From Opisthocomus hoazin (lineage: Eukaryota > Chordata > Aves > Opisthocomiformes > Opisthocomidae), in NCBI RefSeq assembly GCF_030867145.1, contig NC_134427.1, positions 15,957,001 through 16,021,000 of the forward strand: a stretch of 64,000 nucleotides of DNA, given 5' to 3'. This document shows positions 1 to 14,000 of the stretch, piece after piece. The translations under genes and the position numbers were made by a program. The first letter of the stretch is position 1; each line of letters begins with the position of its first letter. A model generated the notes under the pieces. It was given only the letters and a program-made list of their open reading frames with translations. It had not been told where the DNA came from and did no database searches.

Positions 1-339
1 TCCTCTGACCTCGAAAAATAAACTAGTGCCTTCAAGGCAGACACTTTGGGTTTCTCTGCATCGCTGTCTAAAATAATTTGCGTGCTGTACAAGTAAAAAA
101 TGGTACTAAATTCAGAGACTCCCCAGTTTGGCTACACTGTACCAAGCTCAGAACGTCACAGCAGAGTATTTCTTACTAAGCACTGAAGTTAAGACTCAAA
201 TTGCATAATACATTTTTTTTCTTGATTAAAGCAACAACCATCCACAAATTCAGCTGCTTCCTCATACCCTGGGTGTGCTGCCCTGGACAAAACTTCCAGG
301 AAATGGTCAGGTTTCAGCGCTTCACGCTGTGGTACTCAC

Positions 340-745
340 CGAGATGCATCATCACGAGGGTTCTGTTGCCTTTGTCCTGCGTATTGTAGATCACAGCCGC
401 TGCTGCACCCCGTCTGGCTGCCAACTGAATTTTTTCAGCAAAACTGCAATTGCCTCTTTCAATCAGTGCTATCCACGGTGGTTTTGTGGTGGTGAACCGG
501 GTATTTGCATTGCAGGCTTGACGATTTGCAGATTTCGGAACGCCCACAAGCCCCCGAGCACTCAGCAGAGGAGAATTTAATCCATACCGGCCACATTCGC
601 AGTGCTCAGACACCGTGCTGTTGCTAGCGCTGTTGAAATAGAATAAACTTACAAAGGCACTCATGGAATGGGCTTGTATAGTCTTGAATAAAGTATTCAA
701 AGCCACCAGGATGCAGAAAAGACGGAACACAGTCACTGGCTTCAT
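340..745 (-). CDS. RNF128: RNF128 (GRAIL) first coding exon, isoform-2 type; gene continues off the left edge
   Basis: The exon encodes 135 residues plus one base. It begins with an ATG (743-745) and a hydrophobic signal peptide of about 25 residues (MKPVTVFRLFCILVALNTLF...). The first half of a protease-associated (PA) domain follows, with the motifs CECGRYGLNSPL, WIALIERGNCSF and AAAAVIYN. Potential N-glycosylation sites are NST, NCS and NRT. It ends at a strong donor (GTGAGT, minus strand, 334-339). RNF128 is a transmembrane endosomal/ER E3 ubiquitin ligase involved in T-cell anergy; the PA domain captures substrates in the lumen, and the RING finger, coded by later exons, is cytosolic. 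The residues match the alternative first exon of human isoform 2 (same ...WIALIERGNC... run) far better than isoform 1, so the isoform-1 first exon should lie further left. Downstream exons are outside the window. Synteny beside RADX supports the call. Confidence 0.93.
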
Positions 746-3700
746 TCCTTATTCCTGTAAGCACAAAACGTAGACGCCTGCAGGTATTTTTGGCCGGTGG
801 TGGCTGTTGTTCGCCCGCAGCTGCCGACAAGTGACAAGTCTGGAATTTCAGTTCCGACAGGAACTCGACACCACCCAGGTAAGTCCTTGAGGTGCCAGCA
901 CACCTTATTGGGCGTGGGGGCTGGGTCGGGACGCAAGTGACACGCCTGCCTGTTGTGAAAGAGTTGCAGACTGAAGGACCTGCAAGTAACCTTCGGCCCT
1001 AACTTTCTGCCCCTTTGTCACAAAGCGTCCTTCTTTCCCTCCTTCTCCCCCACTACTGCCCAAATTCTAGCTTTGAAGCTGCTTCCCAAGGGATCGCTCA
1101 AGTCTTCCTGCTCCTGCTTCGACCTGACCGTCACTGCAGAGGACCAGGTCATCTGGCATTCCGTGATGGAAGCTCCGGGCTCTTACGTCACAATGCGATC
1201 TGTGATGCAAACGACCTTGTTACAAAGGTCAAAAGCGCAGGGAGGGGAAATATTAAAAAAATCTACCCATCTTACAGACTAAGATAACCAAGGCTTGACA
1301 CGCATCTGTCCCTTTAGACTCTTTCAGTCATCTACTGTGTCCGGTCCAGCTTGTTCTGGTGTTTATAATGAACTGATTTTAATACTGATTTATACCGATG
1401 CAAGAAAGGCAGAATCACCTGAACTGGCCACAGACGCAAACTACCTCTTTCAGCCCATTTTCACGCTCTAGCTCACTTGCAAGATTTGCATTCAGATGTT
1501 TGCATGATTATGACAGAACTCTGCATTTCTGGATATAGGCTCTATGGAGTCTTTCTCCGAATTCAGTCAGTGCTGTATTCCCTAACAATTACTAGCACCA
1601 ACTATTGTTTTCTTATATTAGAAAAATGAAAACCTTACTAATGACAGAACTCTGTAGTCCACAATGAAAATAAAAGGACAAATTGTAAAGTCATCAACAC
1701 CTTTTTCCCATTTTTCTGCAAAAGTCATGATGCACACAGTGCTGAAAGCCAAGAGAAGCTGCAATTGGTGGCATATATTTTGACGGAAGCTCGACCTAGT
1801 TCTCCTGCAAAGATTTTTTAAAAGAGTAAACATGACTGTGGAGAAGATTCTTGGCAAACTGAAACAGCTTTCAGAAGTGATAAGAAAATGGAACGAAATT
1901 GAAAGAAATAATCCAAGACGTTTACATATATTAACTCATTTATTTACACTCTCCATTTTGTTGCATTGTGCTAGTTCTACATCACATTAATTCAAAACCA
2001 ATCTTACCTTTAAGATCTATGACTTAGCAAGTTTTATACACTCAAAAGTACCATTAGCTACACACAGTTTACCTTCCTCTGGTTTTCTTTGAAATTAATG
2101 CTGAAAACACAAGAAACATGCAAATGTAAGATTTTAGAGTACAGTTCTTTGGCTGGGTATGAATTATACAGCTAGGGAATGTATTTTGCCCTTAGCAGTG
2201 GCAATATACAGCAGCAAGAAAGATGATTCCTATGACATTTTACAGGAGTAAAGATTCTGTATCTTGGTTTAACATGGCAAAATTAACATGTTTTAACAAA
2301 CTCAGGATCAAAAATACTTTGGTTTTATACTTGTGTCAACAAACACGAAGTGAAACAACACAGCAAGTAGTTTCTTTGCAGAGAGGACCTTTGTCCCAGT
2401 GCTGGTTTGGCGGGGATGAGGCAGACAGAGTGGTGGAACCGTATATTAATACTGCAACACTTCAGAAACTGAAGTCGGTACATTAAGTTCAGTGTCACTT
2501 ACGGGGATGGCGCTCAGTGCCTCTACAGAATGACCCAGAGTATGGAAATTCCAAGTCTACTACAGGCATCGAATATTCTTTAGCTACACACAGAGAGCCT
2601 GTGCTTCTAACATTGGCACTTCATTCTGCACAAGGAAACATCTCTCCTTCCCAGCTTTTGCCATGAAAAATAACCAACAATTCTTCTGTAAAATAAAATA
2701 TACTTTAAAGTCTCAAGCGCGTATTATATATATTCCAGACCATTCTGATATTTCTTTTAGAGTTAGGAAGTCCTAACATGGAGGATTAAATGATTAATGC
2801 TACACGTTTAAAGTGTAATAAGCAGTGCAATGCGGCAAACAGCCTTTGCTGTATTTCTGTCGCATGGGATGGATGGAGCGGCTCTGTGACAGCATTAGCC
2901 ACATCAGTCCTTTCATACAAAGATAATTACTTTAAAAATTACTTCTAGAAATAATGGTTTCATTAAAATTAGACTTCGACCTGAAGTATATCTAAATAAA
3001 ATATACTGGCTGACACAGTCAGCATGGCTCAGTTTCGTACACGAAGTGCTGGTGCTAATCGTTTTCACTCTAGAGCAATGGCCACTAATGTTCACATACC
3101 CATAAGCAACAGAATTACACAAACAACATATTGCAAGCAACACCATGCTCTTTGAGGGTTGGTATGTTCCCATTATGCCTTCTGTGGCAAGGTTACAACG
3201 TACTCTGAAAGGCGTGGGTTGACAAACATTGCTCTAGAACTAATACTATATGATCCATAAAAAATATAAACATACAATATATAGTCACATTTAATTTAGT
3301 CCCTGTGCAATTTAAGTGAAACTTTTCTAATTAATACATTTTAAAACTGTAAACCAGACTAGAGAGACGGAGTAATTTTATAAATTTCTTTAGACTGTTA
3401 AGGCTTTTACCTTTTATCTTAAGTTGCTTATGAACTCGTATTATAATACAGTTGTGTTTCTCCTTCAATTACCATTAACTGAAGTTAGGGTACAGAATTT
3501 AAGTACTTGAAGACAAAGTCCACTGTCCCCAGGGCAGACAAGTGAGCTACTAGTTGCATGAGATACTCCCCCCAGTTACAAACAGGCTGCTAAAACATGC
3601 CTAGAAGTTTTCCACAAATAAATAAATCTGTTCCTACAAATTAACTCTGTGGGCTTTGGTCAGTAACAGTATGGCAAGCTTCCATAATGCAACCATTTCT

Positions 3701-4889
3701 TCTCAAAGAATTGAACTGAGACCAGCATTTCATATGGACAAGTTGTCAAACAGCAATGTGTTTTAGCTCCTGCTTGAGAATAAGGATACAGTTGTATAAA
3801 TAAAGGATTTGAGGCTGTTTGACATGGGAGGAAAAAGTGGGGCTTGGTTCTGAACTCAGCACCAGCCAGCTGCTACTTCGTACACAGGCAAAAAGTTGAC
3901 AGAATTTTACAGAGTTTCTTGCTCTTGTGGAAGTAGCAGCTTCTGGCAGCTGCTGAGCTCCTTCATGCACTCAGAACACAGCTATTACTAAAAAGAAAGA
4001 GGATAGCAGTGACCAACAGAAGAAAACCTAACGGTGTGACAAACTGTGTATCCTGCCATGCTAAGCACTCCTTAAAGATAGCCTAGTTTCTTCCAAATCT
4101 AAAAGCAAGTTCCACTAACAAAGTTTATTTTTTTAAATATTCCATTTTTTTATTAATAAATAAAATATGTTAAAAACCTTTAGGTGCACACTCACTACCC
4201 AACGCTGTATATACAAAAGCAGACATATAAAACCAGCAGCTGACCTTGCTCAGGTAAAAAGAACTGAACATGGCTTCTTGGATCACTCAGTCCAGTCCCC
4301 AGTACTAAAAGCACCATGGTATTTAATCCCTTTCACAAACACAGTAAGCTTTGAGCCTAAAGAGCAGTTAGGCTGCCCCTAGTATCTCCACTAATAGATC
4401 ACTACAAAACATAACAGCTCTAATCCTAAAAATTACTCTAATTTCCAGCCTAAATTTGTATCACAGCCAGTTAATTCTTTTGCAAATACTGCCTTTAATA
4501 TTGGGAAAGCTTGCCTCTCTTCTCAGTTCTCACCCCGATATATAAATTTCCTGTGTATGTATGTGCACAGGCAGACAAAGAGAGATGACAATCATATTTA
4601 TACTCCTTGGTATCCTATCAAAAGATAAGCTCACTGTATTGCCTGTTCAGCCTTCTTGAACATAAGTGACCAAGACATTGTGTAATCTGTTTCAAGACTG
4701 CCGAAAAATAAATGCAACAATCGTCCTTCTCAGTTACATGGATGACCTTACAATTACTCTTAGAATCATAATTTTATGTTTCTGTCTGCTAGTTCTAGAA
4801 AAGTGCAATGTGTAGAGGGTGTATTCAAGTTACAGCAATTTTATTTCCCTCCTTTTGAACAATATAAATTTGAAAAATAAGTTATTAAA
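746..4889. other. Intergenic region between RNF128 first exon and RADX stop codon
   Basis: About 4.1 kb separates the RADX stop codon from the RNF128 start on the same strand. It should hold the RADX 3' UTR at its right end and the promoter and 5' UTR of the RNF128 isoform-2 transcript at its left end. The part near 780-1000 is moderately GC-rich but is not a clear CpG island. The rest is AT-rich, with only short open frames and no recognisable protein. No interspersed repeat was recognised. Confidence 0.7.
4840..4845 (-). terminator. Candidate RADX polyadenylation signal AATAAA
   Basis: A canonical AATAAA (TTTATT on the plus strand) lies about 45 bases downstream of the RADX stop codon. It would give a very short 3' UTR. 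No strongly GT-rich element follows, so a more distal signal is also possible, for example in the TTTATTAATAAATAAA stretch near 4147-4163. Confidence 0.35.
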
Positions 4890-5035
4890 TTACACTGGAT
4901 CCAGCACACCAGGTTCCACTGTCTTGTAGATTTTGCTCAGAAAGACTTCCACCTTATTATCACCCAAGTGACAGATGTCCAAGATGCATACAACATGTTT
5001 GCCATCTAGATCCATCGCTGCTTTTACAATTTCAT
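4890..5035 (-). CDS. RADX: RADX coding exon 14 (last)
   Basis: The acceptor is TTCTAG and the exon starts with two bases that finish a codon from exon 13. It encodes the C-terminus (about residues 807-854) with [14 protein letters not shown] and SKIYK, closely matching the end of human RADX, then stops with TAA at 4890-4892. The tail after SKIYK is longer and different from the human tail. Confidence 0.95.
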
Positions 5036-8000
5036 CTAGAAGTTAAAAAAAAAAGTGTTTTAATAGACATATAGTAAAAACATCTACTGAATTGACATTG
5101 TTTTCCATGCACTATTGTGTATATGTTCAACCTGCTTTTAATGGAAAAACTCCCCTCTTCTAAATGCTGGCCTACTGGGATTTTTTTTTTTTCTTGTAGA
5201 ATTTTATTAGTAAATTCAATCACTAGAAATGACAGCATCAGAACTTAGATACGGAAAAGCTGAAATATGCATTACTTAATCATTAGTGATTCTCAGATTT
5301 CGTAGTCTTAATCAAGGAAAAGTAAACACATATTTAAACGAAATCAAGTCTGTCTATATAAACATGCAGGATAGCATGATGCTTATATAGCACTTTGCAG
5401 TATGATACACTAATATTAATCGCGTTCACCATATTTGATGTGAAGTGCCAGTAACTAGAAGCATAATCTAAAGGAAAATTATTCAATAGCAGGCAAATAC
5501 TTCAGTGGATAGACACTGTAGGCTGCATTAAAGCAGTTGTTCAAAGTGACATCAGTGAAATGGACTGACTGATCGGCAGTTATTCCACTCTATTTCAAAG
5601 CAGATCAAGCCAAATATCCACATGCTTAGCCACACATACTGACTTCTACACCAGTATAATGTTGCATCCACAAATATCTGCAAATACTATCTAGGTCACT
5701 TAGGAGTTTGTGGTTTGGACGCTAAAATACTATCTTTGGAGTATGAGAACAGCTCCAGTAAAAACTGCCTTGAAAGTTCAGCATTACATCTATTTACTCA
5801 AGGTGGTCACACAGAATTCGTATCTTTCACTGAAGAGGTGAACAACAGTTGACCTACAACAGAGATTTCTATAGAGGATTAACTCTTGCATTGAAAGGTA
5901 GAACGATAAATGAGTAACGACAGCAAAAGCCAGTCTCACTTGAAAGTGGAAACATGTCACGAAGCCTTCCATTGCTAGTGGCCTTCTGCTGACATGCAGA
6001 GATGCAACTCATACAAGACAATAATGTATCATTTTGAATGTCTTCTAGTTGAAACAAGTGGGGATCTTCAGGACAAAACAGTGGAAGAAATGCAACATCT
6101 ATTGCTACGTCATGGTTTACACCTGTTGAAAACAAATATCTGAGTTAGCAGAAAACTTCATGTTCAGCCCATTAATAAATTCATCCACTGCTTATGCTCT
6201 TTTTTAAAAAACAAACTTGCAGGCTGAACACTGATTTTTATTTACTTGCTCTTGGTCCATTAATTAATAACCAATGTCTAAAAATACTTATATATATATG
6301 CATATTATATTTATACATAAGTACATTCAAATTGATAAGAACACACTGTGATTTAAGGCTAAGAATGCTGTTAGCTCAGAAAACATTAAACCAGCATTGG
6401 AAGCCATTTCACATTCCTTTCTAACTTTATTGCTGCTACAAGGACAGAGAAATTCATTTTGCAGCCAGTGTATCTCTACAGTACACAGTGTGGTACCTGT
6501 GCTACTTTCATCTTGAATATTAGAAGTCCCAGGATTCCAATGACTGTAAATATTCAAACACCTTCTCTGCAAATCTCCATTAGCAAATAATGGAAACTTT
6601 TAAATTATGGGAACTTAACATGAGCATCTTTAAACGAGGCTATTTCTTTCCTGTTTTTAATGGGAAAACTAAATCAAACAGATTAATATCCCACAGTAAT
6701 GGTAACAGACAGACACACATCAACTTGCATATTTATATTTTAACAAATAAAGGTCAATCAACTGACACTTTGTGCTAACCAGAAGCAGCAGAGAGCAGCT
6801 GATGAGTATGGCTAAAATACAGCCCTTCATTTTCTAGCATGGAAGAAAGGCACTTTAGGAGCAACAGTACTCAAAAAACAACTAAATGAGAATAAGCTCA
6901 AAAGAAGCCTTTATAGTTGTCCTTTTCCCTTTAAGAACACTAACTTGTTTCTGATTAATACCTCTCCAGCAGGAAAGACAGCTGACAATCAAGTGCAATT
7001 GAATAATTTCCCTGATTGTGCCAGACTGGTTGAACGAGTAAACCAGATCTATCTCTAGTTGTAATAATCAATAGCTTAAGGACTACACAAATTCTTCAAA
7101 TGATACACATAAACCTATATACAAAAATGCAATTATATGAAAAGTGATACTAGAAGCAAGATACTCAGTCATTTCATTTAAAGGTATTTTTAATGAGAAT
7201 TACAGCTTTCTGGTAAAAAATTATCCTAAATCATGACTCTAACAAAAATCTAAAACGTCAATCATTTTTTTAAACTTCAAGAAATACTCAGAATCAACTG
7301 ATTAATTTAGAGAAATCCATTCAGTTTCTGACAAACCTTCAAGTCACTCTCAAGTCAATGCAGCAAAGAGCTAAGATCTTATACTTCTCTTGCTTAACCT
7401 GTTTTAGAAGCCAAGCTACCAAATACTTACCCAGAACTGTCACTTCGTAATACCCAAGGCCACTAGCACTTTTAAACTCATTGATATTTTTATCTGTTCT
7501 GGTTTCTTTTGGCTGGTGCACTGCTGCATGAAGGTTGTACTGTTGCATAAGTAAGTCTTTGTGCACATAATCAAATTTCCGTGGGATGCTTTCTGGGAAA
7601 ATTGTGCTGTGATGCAAATACTTCATTAACTTGTCTTTCACTTGTGCCCACAGGTCACTCTGCCATGAATCACAAGTTCTCCCACTCTCTTCAGCTTCAG
7701 GTATATCACTCATTCCTTCTTGGTCTACTATAAATACAGCAAAAATTCACTTGCTTATAGACTGATAGAATCATATCACTTCTCTGCTAGATGAGAAATA
7801 TTTTCATTAGAACATTTCAATTATGATGACATGGCAGAATGTTCAAAACATACAACACAATGAATTCAACTAGGGTTGGAGCACCAGTCAGCTGGTAACC
7901 TTAGAGGCTAGACTTGTAGTAAAAAGACTTCTTTCACCACATGAAGAGCACCATTGTGGCTTGTTTCTGGAGAGCATGTTACCATGAAAACAAATTTAAA

Positions 8001-11000
8001 ATGGGTACAAGTGAAGGTAAACTTTTCCATCCCTTGCACAATAACTGTATGCTTACATTGAGGACTATGCCACATTTAAAATTTCTTGCTATACAGTCAA
8101 TGATAGCTTCATTCTTCTTCCCTAATGCGTGTAACCTGAGGATTGTTAATGGTAAAAGCTTATATAGCCATCACTTCCAATTTTGAAGGCAAGCATTAAA
8201 CCCCACCTGTTCAGCTTATCAGAAAACTTATTTCAAAATATCCCCAGTATAGCCTTGTATCTCCTCCATCTCCTGTGGAACAACAGCTCATCACGTAGCC
8301 TTCTGAAGTGGGTACATTATCCACCCCAACATTTCTCTATGAACATACGCTTTTTTACTTTACTACTTTTTTAGTGTCGTAATTGCTACGATGGAGTATC
8401 AGGATGCTCAAAAATGAAGAAACTGAGAATGCAGACAGACAAACTTGATACAACATAGGCAAGAACACTTAACAAGGGGAGTAAGAGTCTTGCTGCATTG
8501 AATGAGGCAACAAAGGACAGCGAATTTAAAGAAAATTGACACTAATACTGAAATGGAGCGTGCTTGGGGTTGCATAAACCAGTCTGCAGTATTTTTCTCA
8601 CACAACCGGAATGCATTATACAAGGCAAAGGGGCACATGGAAGCTGTTACACGAAGCAACATTTTTTTCTCGCCATTTTACTTGGAGAATTCATCTCTAC
8701 AAGCATGAAGACTTAACACTACACATTAGGCAAACTACAAAAAAGTTTCAGAACATAGGTGGTGGGATGAAAAAAACCCAACCTTTCCCTTTCTAAAACT
8801 TCAATCCTGACTTTACTTTTCTACCTTAATATATCATTGGTACTGTAATTTGTGTGTCCTACTTGTACGCTCATGATTAACATAGCATAAACAGACGTGT
8901 AATTAGGACAGCACAGTAGAAACAGCCACCACTGGTTATTTAAACAATAAGATGCTGAAATCTTTAACAATCTGACTGCACTTTAGAAGAAAAATAAAAC
9001 AAATGTTTGAACTCTTCTAGCTACAGGGAGGCTCTTGGCAGCAAAGACTACTTTCTTCTTTAAACCAATCAAAAATATAACAATGGCTTTGTGAACATTT
9101 AAACACATGATTTCCCACAGAAAGCATTTGAGATGAACCCTATTTTAAGTTCAGCTAGCAAAAGGATTTCTCTTTTTAATCTACTGTATAATTACAGTAT
9201 ACAGCAGTATATAGGTTTTTTCTCTTGTAAAAAACTTAGAAGTTAATTTGTTTATCAGCCTACACTGTTACTATAAAGTTTCTTTCTTGCAAACACTTTT
9301 GTTAGCAAATCTGAGTCAGTGCGTTTCTGCTTTACAGCTACGTTTCACATTATCTCACAGCACAGACTGCAATCTTTTACTCCTCCTTTGTACCTCTTGC
9401 AAAAAATAGTACCTGCAGTAAAGAAAATTCCAGTGAGCGAACCTTATCCCAATACTGCTCCCCCCCCCCCATATTTCAACATTTAAAAAATATACTTTAA
9501 TAATTTATTTTGTTTTGGATGTCTCTATTGGCTTTTTTTGTACATCTACCCAATGACTATTCAGAAAGTGTTACGGTGATGCAGGCTGTCATGATACCGA
9601 GAAGCTAAGAGACAGAAGTGTCAGCACCGTTAATACATAGTTATAAACAGAGGGGAAGGAAAAATTTCATGTTCCCTGAAGTAGCTTCTAAAGGCAGCTA
9701 AGGGCAATTTCCCTTGCTGGTATTTAAAGCAAACAAAAAAAAAAAGCTCTACCTGGGACCATGGCAACAACACTATGAAGCTCAGAGTAACACCTTCCCA
9801 TTTTATATGGTACCTATGACCCATACATCCGTAAATGGAAAAATCAGTATATGATATGTAAGTAGTTGATACACAATCCCAGAATATTGCAAAAAAAGGT
9901 ATCTTCAAAATCTGAAGGAACACAGCATAGAAAAGTGTTCACTTTGATACACACATCATAATTAGTAGGCTTGTTAAGCAAAATATAAACATGCTGTTAT
10001 TTAGATAAAACTAGCATCAGCTAAACAACTACTATTTTATGTGAGACTAATAGTAGGACTGATGTTATATGAGAAAAATATGTGCATATGTTTAGTAGCT
10101 ACATTTACTAACATAGTCACATAATTATTGCATACTCACATTAGATGAGAGACTAATTCATTTATTTTGGACTACACTCAAAATATCAGCCAACTGAAGT
10201 TAAATAGGGTTTCACATGCAGTGAGGAAGGATCAGTGTAAACAATATTTTAATTTAATAATAAAAGTATCTAAATATATCTGCATATTAGAGATAAGTAT
10301 CTAAATAGAAGTAGCCAAAGCAAGACTTCTTCACTACAGTTAAAAAATGAGGCATATATTTCACTGCACATCTTCACATCTTTTTATTTTTTTGAAAACC
10401 AATTTTTTAAACCAACTCATCAAAACTGCATACATGTGCTCATTTTATCAGATCTACATGACATCCCAGCAATTCTACAGAGAGTAACAGCATAGCACAA
10501 TACACACTACAGCAACCAGAAATTCCTGTAATATTAATTTCAGGGGAGAACACTCAATTTGATTTCTCATTTTTAAAAGCAACAAGAAATTTGACCAAAG
10601 CCTAACAACCAATAAAGTAATTAATTATCAAACTTGCTTATGTATATGTTTTCCTACTTTTGAAGAACAGATCGCTACATAGTACCTGAGACTTCTCTTT
10701 CTCTATATTAAAACTTCACTCTAAACAGTTACCTGTACAATTTTTTCTCCAATTCGAAAGTTTCCTCATCATTTCAGTCTCTTAATATATTAAACATTTG
10801 GGAAAACTCACTGTAATTTCTACTGCCTTAAAGCAGCACAACGGAGATGATCATCATCAACAGGCTACAAAGAAAACCTATCGAGACCATTACCAAATTA
10901 AGATGAACTGCTGCCTTACAAAAATATAAGGATGGACAAGATTATACACAATATAGCTATACATAGAAGTAAATTAGCAGATGTATTAACAGATGCTAGT

Positions 11001-14000
11001 AGTAGATTAAATTTTAGATAAAATTACATAACTCAGAGTATATTCAATCAGCTCTGAAAAGAGGAAAACATGTCACAATATTTGCATGAAATAAAAAAAA
11101 GACCAAGCTGCACATAATGACAACTGACAGACTTCTTCCTTCATCTAAAAATAGGTATCAAGAAACTAACTGCATGGAACACGAGTTTATTTGTCAATTG
11201 CAGAGGAAGAAAGAAAAAGTTAATATTATTAAACTTAGAAAAATCCCTAAACCAAACATTACTCTTATTACTGGTTTGTATGTTTCATTCATTTCCTCCC
11301 ACATCTTGTATTTGTCTTTTTAGTTAGGTACTATTTTACCACACCCAGATTACTATAGCAAGAAAACTGCCAACAGAAAATGCAAGGTCTTATGCTATTA
11401 AGTGCTCCCAAGCATTTATTCCCCATACTGGGAAACTGCCCAACACTGTCCTTCCAGCCACCCTTTAGAAGGTATCGGGGACGTGACTGAGCAGAATGAC
11501 CTTAACAATGCATTGCTGCAGTGGCTCCCTAGAGGCTGAGGCAGCCAGATGCACAGAAGAGCTGTCCTGACAAACAAGGGTTATAAGGATATCTTTGTTG
11601 CCTGTTTTGGACCTGAAGAGAAGAAGTAGGCTTAAACCTCCTAAGGTTAATGTAAGAATTATTTGCAACGTACCTGTGCAGTACTGTGAACTGTCTGATA
11701 CAGCCTGTTCATTTTTATCTTGCAAAAAATCTTCAGGTTGAAATTCATTCAAGCTATGAAAAAAAAGTAATAGTATATCTATATTTAAGACCTATTTAAC
11801 CTCAAACACTATGCAGCAAACGTTCAAACCTTGATAGATTTCTAATGATAAATGACACAAGCTCAAACGAGTGAGCACTAGTACCTGGTTTTGTATCATG
11901 AGACTTGTAATATAGCGGCTTGACATAATGAGACCTGCTACACTCAGCAAAACCGTTTTGAAGAACTCACGACAAGAACTGCTGTATTTTTGTGCTTTAT
12001 GAAGTAGATGGGGAAGTGTTTTACACCCAAAACCCAGTGTTTGTTGCCCTCTCCTGGGCATCTGCTGGAAACACCGTGTGTGAGATTAAAAGCTCAACAT
12101 CACAAATGGCCAACAGGTTTATGACTTGATTCTAAAAAACGGTTGCACAGCATGCTGCTGCGCCCTTCAGCAGTCAAAAACAAAGCATGCATGGAGCCGC
12201 GCCATCACTCCAGAATCCAAAATGATAAAGTCCAAATACATATTTTATTTTCAACATACTACCCTGTTGTAACAATCAGTTCAGTCAAGCAAACTAGATT
12301 TCTGTTATACTTTCACTTTTAACCATGAAATTTTGAATTAATGGTGAGCAACTATTCTCTAACAATCTCTAATGAATCACCTAGGATATTATGCAGGAGA
12401 AAAATATAACAGATACTCTGCACCCAAAACATGGTAAAATAAGCTCTTAGGCCCATTTATTCCTTTCTTCTTTGTTCCGTTCCGCTTCTTATAAACTCAC
12501 TACGATATCTGAATAAACTTAGGAAAAAGACTATCTTGAATATCTTGCATCACAAACAACTGAGACATAGGCAAGACTTCGTCAACATGCCATTAAAATT
12601 CCAGACTACCAAAGCAGTTACTGATCAAATACTGTAACTGCAAATACACAGGGACAATATACAGACGGTGAAAAAGGAATCGAAGATGAACGTGTTTAGT
12701 GGGACATTCTGTATTTCAGTCATAAGGATTTACAGGGTTTTTTTTCTTTTTTTCCCCATTTCATACTGGTATGCATCTTGAAAATTTCACATCAATGTTT
12801 TGTAACAAACGGAAAATATCTAAAATCTAGTAATAAGACAAAAGGAAATACATTGTGCTTTTTGAGTATGCAAGTACATTTTATGACATGCACTATCATC
12901 ACGGTGTGAGCTAAGTTCTGGAATGACCTTCTTGTGATCTCCAGCTCTAGGCACTCCTCACTTAGGTAGCACAAACTCTGAACGGAGGTTTCAGCCACCT
13001 GAACTTGTTAACAAAAAAAGCTGCCACATAGAGAACTTTAAACCAGTATGACCCTCTTGCTTCCCACCATCCACCCAAAGCTTCTGAGCACAGCTGTGTT
13101 GAAAATGCTGGTAAATGAGAATTTGTATGCGTTTCTATGTGACTTTGTAGTCCGCAGCATTTTTCAAATTTTGAGGCCCAGGGCAACCTCAGACAGATTC
13201 ATGCAAGATGTCAGATCTAAGTTTATGCAGTGGTATTTTTATGTTTTCTGATGAGAGGCAGTACGGAAGTTTGTCTCTTTCTAAAATGATAGTTCAGCAA
13301 CTACATTGTGTTTCCTATGGTATTATTTATAGACAAAAGAATGTTTCCATGAAAATAGTATCTTCTGAAGAATTAATTCCTTTTACAAGAACCATCATGG
13401 AAAGTAACAACTGTGTATGCACAACAATGAATTAAACATTTATGTACCAGCTATACTAACACATTTTCAAGTCATTAGAAGACATTTTCAAAAGTATTAA
13501 CAAAAGTAGTCCAATTAAAAATTAATGCCCACAAAACTAACTCTCCCTTTCGAGACTCGAACTTCTCAACAAGAGATATGAAAATCTAGCACGTTAGGAA
13601 AGGCTTGCCCAGAAATCAAGGTGTCAAGTTAGATACATGTCAACTTCCCTCTTCATTAAAGCAGAGGATTAAACCAAGTCGTACTGCTGACAAGTCGGTA
13701 TTACAGAAATGTTTTTTTTTTAAATTGTCTCATTTTGGAGGTGAATAGGCTCTGATTTAGAGCTAGTAGATCCTCTGAAAAATATGACAATAACTTTTCA
13801 CAATTTTTCCCCACTTCTTTTACAGATCTGTAGCTGGGATGATTTCTCGTACCTGCCCAACACGTTGTTCCTACAGGATTGCTTTGTGCTGGATGTGTGT
13901 ACAGTGTAACTTGAGTTAGGTTCGTAAGGCAAACCTACTTGTCCATACACACAGTTTATATGCTGCTTTGCCAGCCAGTATGTTCGCAAGCCACCTGACA

